64,000 bases of DNA from Treponema sp. UBA4267 (lineage in GTDB: Bacteria; Spirochaetota; Spirochaetia; Treponematales; Treponemataceae), in contig DGWD01000010.1 in assembly GCA_002395155.1 (NCBI GenBank), positions 43,358 to 107,357 on the forward strand, in the 5' to 3' direction. Of the stretch, positions 16,867 through 25,217 are shown one piece after another. Position 1 is the first letter of the stretch, and every line of letters begins with the position of its first letter. Made by a program: the position numbers and the translations under genes. Under the pieces are notes generated by a model. That model worked only from the letters and a program-made list of their open reading frames with translations, did not search any database and was not told the DNA's origin.

Positions 16867-18620
16867 TGAAAAATAAATCAATGATTCAAATGATGCACAG
16901 ACTTGTATCTTCGTGCGGAAATTATAAGGTGCAGATTCGATCTGCTTATATATCGGGATTTTTTAAGGGAATATTTATGAAGGCGCCCCTTATGGTTAGT
17001 TTTCTGATTGTTTCGGGCTTTATGACTGGAAGTATAACCCGCAAGACTTGTCTGATTTCGGGACTTGTTCTTTTGATCTGTCTTGTAGCTCAGGCAGTTT
17101 TACAGAATATTTCTGACCGTTTGCAATCGGCAGCAGGTTTTAAAGTTTTTGCAGATAAACGTATGCAGCTGGGAGATCATTTCCGAAAACTCTCAATGGG
17201 ATATTTTTCTGACGGGAATATCGGTAAGGTGAGCAGTGTTCTTGCAACTGACATGAACTTTATCGAAGAGAACTGTATGATGGTTCTTGAAGATCTTGTG
17301 GGCTTTATAATTTCTCAGGGCCTGATGATATGTTTTATGTTTTATCTGAACTGGAGACTGGGACTCGTTTCAATCCTGTGTCTTGCAATCATCATGCTGG
17401 TGGGTAAATTAATGACCAGAGTTTCTGTTTCTCACTCAATGGAAAAACAGGTGGCAAGTCAGACTCTTACAAGTGCGGTTTTGGAATTTGCAGAAGGAAT
17501 TGGAATTATTAAAACTTTCAACATGCTGGGCGAAAAATCTAAGGAAATGAACAAAGCTTTTGAAGACAGCTGCAACAAGGCTATCGGTTTTGAAATGGCA
17601 TATGCTCCATGGTGGGCAGGCTTTATGATTTCGTATGGGCTTGGAACTGTTGCTGTTTTGTTTATGTCATATTTTTTGAGTTCCCGAGGCTTAATCACCA
17701 TTGAATTTATGATGGGAATGATTCTTTTTCTTTTTGATACTTTTGCCGGAATGAAGGCTTACTATGCAAATGTTGCCAGACTCACAGTTACCGATGCCTG
17801 CCTGGACCGAATTGAAAGTGTTTTTGATGAAGCAGAACTTAATAATGATGGAAAGGAAAAATTGCCTGATGCGGAAGATGCCGCCCGAAAAGGACTGGCA
17901 GAAATTTCTTATCAGAATGTTTCTTTTGCCTATTGTGATAAGAATGTTCTTGGCGGAATTAATTTTGATGTTCAGAAAGGCCAGATGCTTGCTTTAGTCG
18001 GCCCAAGCGGTGGTGGAAAATCAACAATCGCAAATCTGCTTGCCCGTTTCTGGGATGTAAAAGATGGTAGTATTAAAATCCGTGGAACTGATATCCGTAA
18101 TGTGCCTCTTGCAAATCTTATGGATAATATTTCCATGGTTTTCCAGAGAGTTTATCTTTTCCAGGATACAATCTTCAACAACATCGCTATGGGAAAAACA
18201 AACGCAAGTCGCGAAGAAGTTATTGAAGTTGCAAAAAAAGCCCGCTGTTACGACTTCATCATGAAACTGCCAGACGGCTTTGATACAGTAATTGGCGAAG
18301 GCGGAGCAGACCTGAGTGGTGGTGAACAGCAGCGTATTTCCATTGCCCGCTGTATGCTAAAAGATGCCCCAATTGTAATTCTTGACGAAGCTACTGCCAG
18401 TGTAGATGCAGATAACGAACACTTTATTCAGGAAGCAATTTCTGAACTCTGCCGTGGCAAAACTCTGCTTGTAATTGCCCACCGCCTGAACACAATCCGC
18501 AATGCAGATAAGATTCTGGTAATTAAAAATGGCCAGATTGTGGAAAGTGGATCACATGAAGAGTTGATGTCTAAGGGTGGTGAATATGCGTTGATGGTTA
18601 GTAAGCAGAATTTAGAATAA
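16866..18620 (+). CDS. ABC half-transporter, YbtQ-like
   Basis: A 584-residue partner of the preceding protein, starting at ATG 16866 (stop/start overlap TAATG) with GGAG 9 bases upstream. Six membrane helices lie in residues ~20-300. The ATPase carries Walker A GPSGGGKST, signature LSGGEQQR and Walker B IVILDEATA, followed by the H-loop VIAHRLNT. The pairing of two overlapping half-transporter genes is typical of YbtPQ, IrtAB and related heterodimers. Substrate and direction are uncertain: this fold includes exporters and, in siderophore systems, importers. Confidence 0.9.
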   Translation: MKNKSMIQMMHRLVSSCGNYKVQIRSAYISGFFKGIFMKAPLMVSFLIVSGFMTGSITRKTCLISGLVLLICLVAQAVLQNISDRLQSAAGFKVFADKRMQLGDHFRKLSMGYFSDGNIGKVSSVLATDMNFIEENCMMVLEDLVGFIISQGLMICFMFYLNWRLGLVSILCLAIIMLVGKLMTRVSVSHSMEKQVASQTLTSAVLEFAEGIGIIKTFNMLGEKSKEMNKAFEDSCNKAIGFEMAYAPWWAGFMISYGLGTVAVLFMSYFLSSRGLITIEFMMGMILFLFDTFAGMKAYYANVARLTVTDACLDRIESVFDEAELNNDGKEKLPDAEDAARKGLAEISYQNVSFAYCDKNVLGGINFDVQKGQMLALVGPSGGGKSTIANLLARFWDVKDGSIKIRGTDIRNVPLANLMDNISMVFQRVYLFQDTIFNNIAMGKTNASREEVIEVAKKARCYDFIMKLPDGFDTVIGEGGADLSGGEQQRISIARCMLKDAPIVILDEATASVDADNEHFIQEAISELCRGKTLLVIAHRLNTIRNADKILVIKNGQIVESGSHEELMSKGGEYALMVSKQNLE

Positions 18621-18629
18621 CAACTTTTT

Positions 18630-18682
18630 CTACAACCGTGGGGCTCTTCCTCTTTTCCGATGAATAGACCTGCGGTTGGTTA
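18630..18682. terminator. Hairpin between convergent genes
   Basis: CTACAACCG and CGGTTGGTTAG arms pair across a GC-rich loop between the convergent ABC and acyltransferase genes. It lacks a strong T-tract, so its terminator role is only likely. Confidence 0.4.
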
Positions 18683-18689
18683 GAAACTT

Positions 18690-19730
18690 TTATCCAAATA
18701 GAATCCTGTTCAAAACCTTATTTTTTTCGATTATTTTTGAAATTATCAGGACTAAAATAATTGATATTACACATAAGAAACATTCATTTAGTAATCGATT
18801 TGCAAAGTAATCATGGAAGAAATAGCCTGCAAGCAAATACAGTTGTAATGTGTATTTTCCTAAAAATGAAAAGAATGTAACAATTTTTATTTTGGCAATT
18901 TTACCAAAAATAAACCACCAGAACATACATCCTAATGCAGCAACTAAATAATGGTTGTATAAAGGAAATACAAGCTTGTCTGAAATTTTAATGATGTTGT
19001 TTCTTAATCCATCTTGTAGATTTAAGCTATTCAATAAAGAGTTAATGCAATTTATCAAATGTGCAGAATTTCCATAATCATATAAAATCATTGATAATGG
19101 GTATAAAACTAAGGCAAAATAAAATAGAAGATGTGGCATTTTTAGTTCATGTTTCTTTGCAAAATATCCTGCAAAATAGTATGGAAAATAAATTGCAAGC
19201 ATTTTGATGGATTCAACTTCATCACCAATATGTAAAATTGTAAAAATATTAAATAATAGAATAAATAATACAGAAAAGATGATTTCGGAAACTGTATTTT
19301 TGGAAATTAGTTTAATTAAAAATAAGAAACAATCACACAAAAATAAAACAAGCAGGTACCAATAAGCCGGCTGTAGAAAAACTGTAAAAAAATATTTTTT
19401 TACACTTAAATTTTTATAATCCCAGAAAAAAGAAAAAGTCGTCCAAATTAAATATGGAATTATTATTCTCTTAAATCTATGCCATAACCATTTACTGTTA
19501 TGTTCTTTATTACCAATTAAGAATCCGCTTATGAATATAAATAAGAACATATGAAAGGAATAACAAAAATTGACTACCCAGCTAGATTCTCCACTTGGGG
19601 TATATGCAAAAAAGACATGTCCTACTACAACTAATATTCCTAAAAATCCCTTCAGGGCATCTAGCCTTATATCTCTGACTTTTACTTCTACAGGACTGTT
19701 AGGATTGCTCGTGGTCTGCTTATCTATCAT
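18690..19730 (-). CDS. Acyltransferase 3 (OafA-like) membrane protein
   Basis: A 346-residue integral membrane protein with about ten hydrophobic helices. The N-terminal motif RLDALKGFLGILVVVGHVFF carries the conserved His of acyltransferase 3 proteins, which transfer acetyl groups to sugars of lipopolysaccharide, peptidoglycan or capsule. Arg residues in IIIPYLIW and WHRFKR fit the family's conserved Arg motif. It is transcribed against the flanking transport genes, converging on the ABC pair and diverging from the ECF operon. The target glycan is unknown. Confidence 0.85.
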   Translation of the reverse strand: MIDKQTTSNPNSPVEVKVRDIRLDALKGFLGILVVVGHVFFAYTPSGESSWVVNFCYSFHMFLFIFISGFLIGNKEHNSKWLWHRFKRIIIPYLIWTTFSFFWDYKNLSVKKYFFTVFLQPAYWYLLVLFLCDCFLFLIKLISKNTVSEIIFSVLFILLFNIFTILHIGDEVESIKMLAIYFPYYFAGYFAKKHELKMPHLLFYFALVLYPLSMILYDYGNSAHLINCINSLLNSLNLQDGLRNNIIKISDKLVFPLYNHYLVAALGCMFWWFIFGKIAKIKIVTFFSFLGKYTLQLYLLAGYFFHDYFANRLLNECFLCVISIILVLIISKIIEKNKVLNRILFG

Positions 19731-19825
19731 CTTTACTTTTTCCTTTATTATAAGATTTAGTTTTTGATAATTTTAACATTATTGTAATAAATATAAGGGT
19801 ATTATTGAAGAACTTTTTTCTTTGT

Positions 19826-19877
19826 GTTAGTATTGCCTTACAAGATAGTGTTAGGAAAAGCTAACTCTATTTATAAT
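19826..19877 (+). promoter_or_regulatory. Tandem GTTAG operators and promoter of ECF operon
   Basis: An imperfect copy GTTAG-TATTGC-CTTAC (19826-19841) and a perfect copy GTTAG-GAAAAG-CTAAC (19850-19865) lie 24 bases apart. A consensus -10 TATAAT follows at 19872-19877, which would place the -35 inside the second palindrome. Two sites on the same face of the helix suggest cooperative binding. Confidence 0.7.
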
Positions 19878-19912
19878 ATCAGCCGCCTTTGGCTTTACAC
19901 AGGAGTTCCTAA

Positions 19913-20497
19913 ATGGACAAATCACAAAAACTTAAAGGTAAAGACCTTGTTAATATAGGTATTTTTGCCGCAATTTATTTTATCATTATGTTTGCAGTTG
20001 CATGTCTTGGTTTTATACCAGTTTTCATGCCACTTTTATATGTACTTGTACCGCTTATTGGTGGTATTCCATTCATGCTTTTTCTTACTAAAACTAAGAA
20101 GTTCGGTATGATTTGGATTTTCTCTACACTTTGTGGAATCCTTTCTTTTGTTACAGGAATGAATGTAATTCCAATTTTCCTGGCATGTATTCTGGGGCTT
20201 TTTGCAGATTTAATCTGTAAAAGTTCAGATTATAAAAGTTCAAAAAAGGGAATTATTGCCTGTGGAATTTTTTCAATCTGGATTATTGGATATTGTGCAC
20301 CGCTTTACATAAATCCTGAGCAGTATTGGGCAAACCGTTCTGTATATGGTGAAGAATATGCTCAAGCTGTAATGAAGTTTTTCCCATTATGGTCATTACC
20401 TCTTTTTATTGTTTCTTGTTTTGTTTTTGGTCTTCTTGGTGGACTTTTGGGAAAAGCAATGTTGAAAAAGCATTTTTCTAAAGCAGGAATTGCGTGA
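19913..20497 (+). CDS. ECF transporter S component, Trep_Strep/MptD type (copy 1)
   Basis: A 194-residue membrane protein with about five to six helices (IGIFAAIYFIIMFAVACLGF, LYVLVPLIGGIPFMLF and others). It matches my memory of the integral-membrane family called Trep_Strep (TIGR02185), now treated as MptD-type substrate components of energy-coupling-factor importers. The S component binds the substrate and docks on EcfT and the ATPases encoded downstream. A paralogue follows at 20522, so two related substrates or a heteromeric S pair are possible. The start codon ATG 19913 follows ACAGGAG. Confidence 0.85.
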   Translation: MDKSQKLKGKDLVNIGIFAAIYFIIMFAVACLGFIPVFMPLLYVLVPLIGGIPFMLFLTKTKKFGMIWIFSTLCGILSFVTGMNVIPIFLACILGLFADLICKSSDYKSSKKGIIACGIFSIWIIGYCAPLYINPEQYWANRSVYGEEYAQAVMKFFPLWSLPLFIVSCFVFGLLGGLLGKAMLKKHFSKAGIA

Positions 20498-20521
20498 TTT
20501 TATATAGTGAGGAGATTTAAA

Positions 20522-21106
20522 ATGGATAATTCAAAAAAATTAAAAGGAAAAGATTTAATTAATATCGGTATTTTTACTGCAATTTATTTTGTGGTAATCA
20601 TGGCTCTTGCAATGCTGGGCTTTATTCCAGTTTTCATGCCTACATATTCAGTTTTAATGCCTTTGTTTGGCGGTATTCCTTTCATGCTCTTTCTTACTAA
20701 AGTGAAGAAGTTCGGCATGGTCTGGATTATGACAATCATTATGGGCCTTCTTATGTGGCTCACAGGAATGTCTTATTACGCTTTTGTAATCGGTATTTTT
20801 TCAGGCCTCATCGCAGAATTAATTTTGAAAAAGGGTGAATACAAGAGTGCAAAATGTGCCGTTCTCTGTCATGCAGTTTTCTGCTTTTGGATTGTAAGTA
20901 ACTATATTCCGCTTTTCTTCTTTGCCGATAAATACTGGTCTACAAGACAGGACTTTGGTCAGGAATACATTGATGCCCTTACAAAAATGTTCCCTAAGTG
21001 GATGTTCCCGGTTCACATTGTTTTATGTTTTGCATTTGGAATCCTGGGCGGACTTCTTGGCCGCAAGTTGTTGAAAAAGCATTTCGCTAAAGCTGGAATT
21101 GTTTAA
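20522..21106 (+). CDS. ECF transporter S component, Trep_Strep/MptD type (copy 2)
   Basis: A 194-residue paralogue of the preceding gene, sharing the KLKGKDL(V/I)NIGIF start, GF(I)PVFMP, GGIPFMLFLTK(T/V)KKFGM and the C-terminal GLLG(K/R)..LKKHF(S/A)KAGI. The start is ATG 20522: the GTG at 20507 is in frame, but the GAGGAG ribosome site lies between them. Its stop overlaps the EcfT start by one base. Tandem duplication within one operon is unusual for S components, which normally occur singly with a dedicated T/A module. Confidence 0.85.
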   Translation: MDNSKKLKGKDLINIGIFTAIYFVVIMALAMLGFIPVFMPTYSVLMPLFGGIPFMLFLTKVKKFGMVWIMTIIMGLLMWLTGMSYYAFVIGIFSGLIAELILKKGEYKSAKCAVLCHAVFCFWIVSNYIPLFFFADKYWSTRQDFGQEYIDALTKMFPKWMFPVHIVLCFAFGILGGLLGRKLLKKHFAKAGIV

Positions 21107-21831
21107 TGGAACTTTTGAATTCTTCAAAAAGAAAATCTCTCCTGGATCCACGGACAAAATTACTTCTTTTGACTTTAGTATCAGTCATAGTTCTTGGAAA
21201 CGCAGGAGGAGATGCGGCAAATGAATTTCGCTATGTATTAAATTATCTGCCTCTTTTTCTTTTGCTTGCATCTCGACGCATTGGAAAATTTCTGTATGGG
21301 CTGATTTTATATACAATAGGTTATGCTCTGCAGTTATTTCTTCTTCCTCATGTTCACGGACTTGTAGGTTATCTGGTTTTGGCAGTTGCAGGAATTTTAC
21401 TCAGATTTCTGCCTGGAATTTTGACAGGAATGTACGTTGTTTCTACTACAACCGTGAGTGAATTTGTCTGTGCTATGGAACGCATGCATGTGAGTCAGAA
21501 AATTACTATTCCTCTGGCTGTTATGTTCCGCTTCTTCCCGACAGTGGTGGAGGAAGCTGCCAGTATTAATAAGGCAATGTCCATGCGGGATATTAAATTT
21601 GGCGGAAAAAAAGCCCTTAAGATGATTGAATATCGGCTTATTCCAATGATGACCTGCTCTGTAAAAATCGGACAGGAGTTGAGTGCAGCTTCGCTTACCC
21701 GAGGACTAGGCGGCCCTGACAAGCGAACAAACATCTGTAAAATTGGTTTTGGCTGGTGTGATTTTCTTGTCTTTGCACTTTTGACAGGCGGACTTGTTTT
21801 TGTAATTTTACGTGCCATAGGAATTTTATAA
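21106..21831 (+). CDS. ECF transporter T component (EcfT)
   Basis: A 241-residue membrane protein of the CbiQ/EcfT family, the scaffold between S component and ATPases. Evidence includes an early DPRTKLLLL motif, several helices, and the coupling-helix region with Ala-Arg-Gly-like motifs (AASLTRGLGGP and NKAMSMRDIKF). The start and stop overlap neighbouring genes by one base (TAATG), so it is translationally coupled in the ECF operon. Family assignment is firm by motif and synteny. Confidence 0.85.
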   Translation: MELLNSSKRKSLLDPRTKLLLLTLVSVIVLGNAGGDAANEFRYVLNYLPLFLLLASRRIGKFLYGLILYTIGYALQLFLLPHVHGLVGYLVLAVAGILLRFLPGILTGMYVVSTTTVSEFVCAMERMHVSQKITIPLAVMFRFFPTVVEEAASINKAMSMRDIKFGGKKALKMIEYRLIPMMTCSVKIGQELSAASLTRGLGGPDKRTNICKIGFGWCDFLVFALLTGGLVFVILRAIGIL

Positions 21832-22889
21832 TGATTCAATTTATGTATGCTTTTTTAGCAGCAGTTTTTTATGCAATCAATATTCCCTGTTCAAAACTTC
21901 TGCTTACAAAAATTCCAGCTGCTTCTATGGCTGGCTTTTTATACCTTGGAGCAGGAATTAGCATTGGAATTATTTATCTCTTTCAAATAAAAAACAAGGA
22001 CAAATCAAAAAGTCTTTCAAAAGCTGACCTGCCATATACAATCGCCATGATAATCATTGATATTGCTGCACCAATTTTACTGATGCAAGGAGTAAAAACA
22101 GGATCTTCTTCAAGTGCCTCTCTACTTGGCAATTTTGAAATTGTTGCAACTACGATTATTGCTCTGGCCATCTTTAAAGAAAGAGTAAGTTTCAGACTTT
22201 GGATTTCGATTATTTTAATTACACTTGCAAGCATAATTCTTTCTTTTGAAAATATATCTTCTCTACAACAAGGATTATTTAATTTTTCTACCGGTTCACT
22301 TTTCGTTCTTGGAGCCACTCTTTGCTGGGGACTTGAAAATAACTGCACAAGACGGCTCTCAGAAAAAAGCACTTATCAGATTGTTACGGTAAAGGGTCTT
22401 GCCAGTGGAAGCGGAGCACTTATTGTTGCCGCTCTTCTTGGTGATTTTAATTCTGTAAATACAGACAAGATTTTTGATCCACGATACATTCCTTTAGTTC
22501 TCTTGCTTGGTTTTGTAGCCTATGGTCTTAGTATTTTTACTTATGTACGTGCGCAAAAGTTTCTTGGGGCAGCGAAGACGAGTGCCTTTTATGCAGTAAA
22601 TCCTTTTGTGGGAGCTTTGCTGTCTTTCCTCCTGCTTGGAGAAAAATTATCTGTCCAGTATTTTATTGCCCTGACGATTATGATTGCTGGAATTGTTCTT
22701 TTGATTTTCGATACTTTAACTCATGCTCACTGCCATCAGCACGAACATGTTTTTACTCACACGCATGACGGCACAACTCATACTCATAGAATAATCCATA
22801 GCCATGAACATACACATTTAATCTGGAATAAAAATCATTGGCATTTTCATAGTAAAAAAGATTTAGAAAAGGAATCAAAACATGGTTGA
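21831..22889 (+). CDS. EamA/DMT-family permease with His-rich tail
   Basis: A 352-residue drug/metabolite transporter with ten predicted helices in two EamA repeats (AFLAAVFYAINIPCSKLLL; AVNPFVGALLSFLLLGEKLS). The last ~57 residues are extraordinary: 17 histidines in HxH patterns such as HAHCHQHEH, HTHDGTTHTH and HSHEHTH. Such tails bind Zn, Ni or Co in metal transporters and chaperones. It lies inside the ECF operon, overlapping both neighbours, so it should be made together with the importer. A metal-linked role for the whole cassette is inference. Confidence 0.85.
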   Translation: MIQFMYAFLAAVFYAINIPCSKLLLTKIPAASMAGFLYLGAGISIGIIYLFQIKNKDKSKSLSKADLPYTIAMIIIDIAAPILLMQGVKTGSSSSASLLGNFEIVATTIIALAIFKERVSFRLWISIILITLASIILSFENISSLQQGLFNFSTGSLFVLGATLCWGLENNCTRRLSEKSTYQIVTVKGLASGSGALIVAALLGDFNSVNTDKIFDPRYIPLVLLLGFVAYGLSIFTYVRAQKFLGAAKTSAFYAVNPFVGALLSFLLLGEKLSVQYFIALTIMIAGIVLLIFDTLTHAHCHQHEHVFTHTHDGTTHTHRIIHSHEHTHLIWNKNHWHFHSKKDLEKESKHG

Positions 22890-24360
22890 ATTAAAAAATG
22901 TAACTTTTGAATATAGTTCCGGGGATGGACTTGAAAGAGGCAGTGCCGGTGGAATTGATGAAAAGGTTTCTAACGGAAGTCTTTGCGGCGTAAATCTTTC
23001 TGTTAATGACGGGGAATTTCTTCTGCTTACAGGTGGTTCTGGTTGTGGTAAGACTACAATCCTCCGCCTCTTAAATGGTCTTATTCCAAACTTTTTTGAA
23101 GGCCAGCTTAAGGGAAGTGTAATTATTGATGGAGTTGATGTCAGTCATGCTGAACTTTATGACACTGCAAAAACTGTAAGTACTGTATTTCAAAATCCAC
23201 GCTCTCAGTTTTTTAATGTTGATACAACAAGTGAGCTGGCATTTGCTTTGGAAAATCAGGGAAGGCCTGAGCAGGAAATCATAGATAAAGTTAATGCTAC
23301 TGTAAAAGAGATGTCTCTGGAACCTTTGATGAACAGAAGTCTTTTTAATTTAAGTGGCGGCCAGAAACAGAAAATTGCCTGTGCCTCTGTTGCGGTTACA
23401 GGAAATAAAATCATTCTGCTTGATGAACCTTCTGCAAATCTGGATTTAAAAACAATAGATGAACTTGCCGGTCTTCTGAAAAAATGGAAAAACGAAGGCA
23501 AAACAATCATTGTTGCAGAACACCGCATTTCATATTTGTGGGAGCTTGCAGACCGAACGGTAGTTTTGAAAGAAGGTCAGATTGTACGAGAACTGTCACG
23601 TGCTCAGATGGATAAAATCAGTGAAGAGGAATTGCATGAGCTGGGGCTGAGAACCAACCGGTGGTTGAGTAGTCCGCAGGATATACGGTCCCTAAGCGAC
23701 GTCGAAGGGTCGAAACCACAGTTGTCAAAAGAAACTCAACCACCGTTGGAAATTAAAAACTTCCGCTACAAATATAGTAACGGTTACCTGGCCCTCAATA
23801 TCCCTCAAATGCAGATTCCTGTTGGCAAAATTACAGCTATAACCGGTAACAACGGCGATGGCAAAACCACCCTGCTTAACTGCCTGTGTGGTCTCGGCCG
23901 CCGTTCAAAAGGAACTCTTCTCTATCAGGATAAAAATTACAATCGTCACGGGCGTCAAAAGCTCATCTTCCTTGTAATGCAGGATGTAAATCATCAGCTC
24001 TTTACAGAAAGTGTACTTGACGAAGTTCTCATCAGTCAGGCGGAAGAAAACGAAGAAGAAGCCCGCCACATTCTCGCAACTCTCGACCTGGAAGCCTTTG
24101 CAGACCGCCATCCGCAATCTCTTTCTGGGGGGCAAAAACAAAGGGTTGCTGTAGCATCTGCAATTGCTAGCGGCCGTGAAATCATGCTTTTTGACGAACC
24201 AACCAGTGGTCTGGACTATAATCACATGCTGCAAATTGGAGAAATCTTCCGTAATCTTAAAAAATTGGGCAAAACTGTAATTGTAGTTACCCATGACCGT
24301 GAACTGATAAAAGAATGCTGCGATCAGGAAATCCATCTGGCAGATTATAATTCTATTTAA
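22882..24360 (+). CDS. ECF double ATPase (fused EcfA/EcfA')
   Basis: A 492-residue protein with two ABC ATPase domains in tandem. Domain 1 has GGSGCGKTT, LSGGQKQK and ILLDEPSAN; domain 2 has GNNGDGKTT, LSGGQKQR and MLFDEPTSG. It would power the ECF importer. An extra segment (residues ~13-34) splits the first strands of domain 1. The linker between the domains (about residues 259-280) is encoded by a palindromic repeat shared with 49895-49940. The gene starts 8 bases inside the DMT gene. Confidence 0.9.
   Translation: MVELKNVTFEYSSGDGLERGSAGGIDEKVSNGSLCGVNLSVNDGEFLLLTGGSGCGKTTILRLLNGLIPNFFEGQLKGSVIIDGVDVSHAELYDTAKTVSTVFQNPRSQFFNVDTTSELAFALENQGRPEQEIIDKVNATVKEMSLEPLMNRSLFNLSGGQKQKIACASVAVTGNKIILLDEPSANLDLKTIDELAGLLKKWKNEGKTIIVAEHRISYLWELADRTVVLKEGQIVRELSRAQMDKISEEELHELGLRTNRWLSSPQDIRSLSDVEGSKPQLSKETQPPLEIKNFRYKYSNGYLALNIPQMQIPVGKITAITGNNGDGKTTLLNCLCGLGRRSKGTLLYQDKNYNRHGRQKLIFLVMQDVNHQLFTESVLDEVLISQAEENEEEARHILATLDLEAFADRHPQSLSGGQKQRVAVASAIASGREIMLFDEPTSGLDYNHMLQIGEIFRNLKKLGKTVIVVTHDRELIKECCDQEIHLADYNSI
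23658..23719 (+). repeat. GGTGGTTGAG repeat translated as EcfA linker
   Basis: Ends CCGGTGGTTGAGT and TCGAAACCAC match the element at 49895-49940. Here the element is in frame and encodes the interdomain linker. GTTGAG...TCGAAACC elements are widespread dispersed repeats in bacteria, usually intergenic. Confidence 0.7.
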
Positions 24361-24483
24361 AAAGTTGCTAAGCTGCCGTCATCTCCATGCTAATTTTAGA
24401 GCTTTGTAAAACAGAACGTCTCGAAAGTGCAGAAGAACACAGAATGGGATTTTACAGCTAATTGGCATGAAAATGACATGTAA

Positions 24484-24512
24484 TTGACAATTTACACAAG
24501 TAAGTTTATTTT
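24484..24512 (+). promoter_or_regulatory. Promoter of tetR gene
   Basis: TTGACA (24484-24489) and TATTTT (24507-24512) with a 17-base spacer. The predicted transcription start falls at or next to the ATG at 24519, so the mRNA may be leaderless. Confidence 0.55.
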
Positions 24513-24518
24513 CGACTT

Positions 24519-25139
24519 ATGGAAGTAAAGGAAAATAAAACCCTTCAAAAAATTCTGGATGTGGCAAATAAAGAGTTTCTGCAAAAAGGATTTAAAGATG
24601 CCTCTCTGCGAGAGATTGTAAAAAAGGCCGGTGTTACTACCGGTGCTTTTTATGGCTATTTTAATAGCAAGGAAGAACTTTTTGACGCCCTTGTAAAAGA
24701 ACATGCCGACTACATCATCAATATTTATGACACAATTCTGGCAGATTTCCAAAATCTTCCTGTTGACCAGCAATGCTCTTTTATGGACAACCATTCCAAA
24801 TATGGTATAGAAAAAATGTTTGATTACGTCTGGAACCATAAAAAGCCTTTTATTTTAATTTACAAAGCCTCTGCAGGAACTAAATATGAAAACTTTGTTC
24901 AGCAGATTGCAAAAAAGGATATAGAATCTACCGAAGTTTTTTTAAACACAGTGGAAGAAAACGGGAAAGAAATCCAAAGAATTGACCCAATTATAGAAGA
25001 TCTTGTAATAAACAACGCATTCAATATGTTTTTCTCTTTGATTTTAAGAGACCTTCCAAGAGAAAAGGTTGAACATTGTCTTAATCAACTTTTTACATTC
25101 CATCGCGGCGGCTGGGATTTACTCTTAAATATTTCATAA
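24519..25139 (+). CDS. TetR-family transcriptional regulator
   Basis: A 206-residue one-component regulator. The N-terminal helix-turn-helix is clear: ILDVANKEFLQKGFKDASLRE and IVKKAGVTTGAFYGYFNSKEELFDAL. The C-terminal ligand/dimer domain follows the type of TetR proteins that control nearby transporters. It sits between the ECF operon and the second ABC pair, transcribed in the same direction, and the ABC promoter just downstream carries a 15-bp perfect palindrome suitable for it. The inducing ligand is unknown. Confidence 0.9.
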   Translation: MEVKENKTLQKILDVANKEFLQKGFKDASLREIVKKAGVTTGAFYGYFNSKEELFDALVKEHADYIINIYDTILADFQNLPVDQQCSFMDNHSKYGIEKMFDYVWNHKKPFILIYKASAGTKYENFVQQIAKKDIESTEVFLNTVEENGKEIQRIDPIIEDLVINNAFNMFFSLILRDLPREKVEHCLNQLFTFHRGGWDLLLNIS

Positions 25140-25150
25140 AAATGCAGGAC

Positions 25151-25205
25151 TTGACAATTATAACAGTGTTATATACTATTTCCCTAAAAGTTAGTAAAGA
25201 CTAAC
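25151..25205 (+). promoter_or_regulatory. Promoter of second ABC pair with two palindromes
   Basis: TTGACA (25151-25156) with TACTAT (25174-25179, spacer 17) or TATACT (25172-25177). The perfect palindrome TATAACA-G-TGTTATA (25159-25173) fills the spacer, and GTTAG-TAAAGA-CTAAC (25190-25205) covers the predicted start site. Two different operators suggest two repressors, one plausibly the adjacent TetR protein. Confidence 0.7.
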
Positions 25206-25217
25206 CAAGGGGTTATT

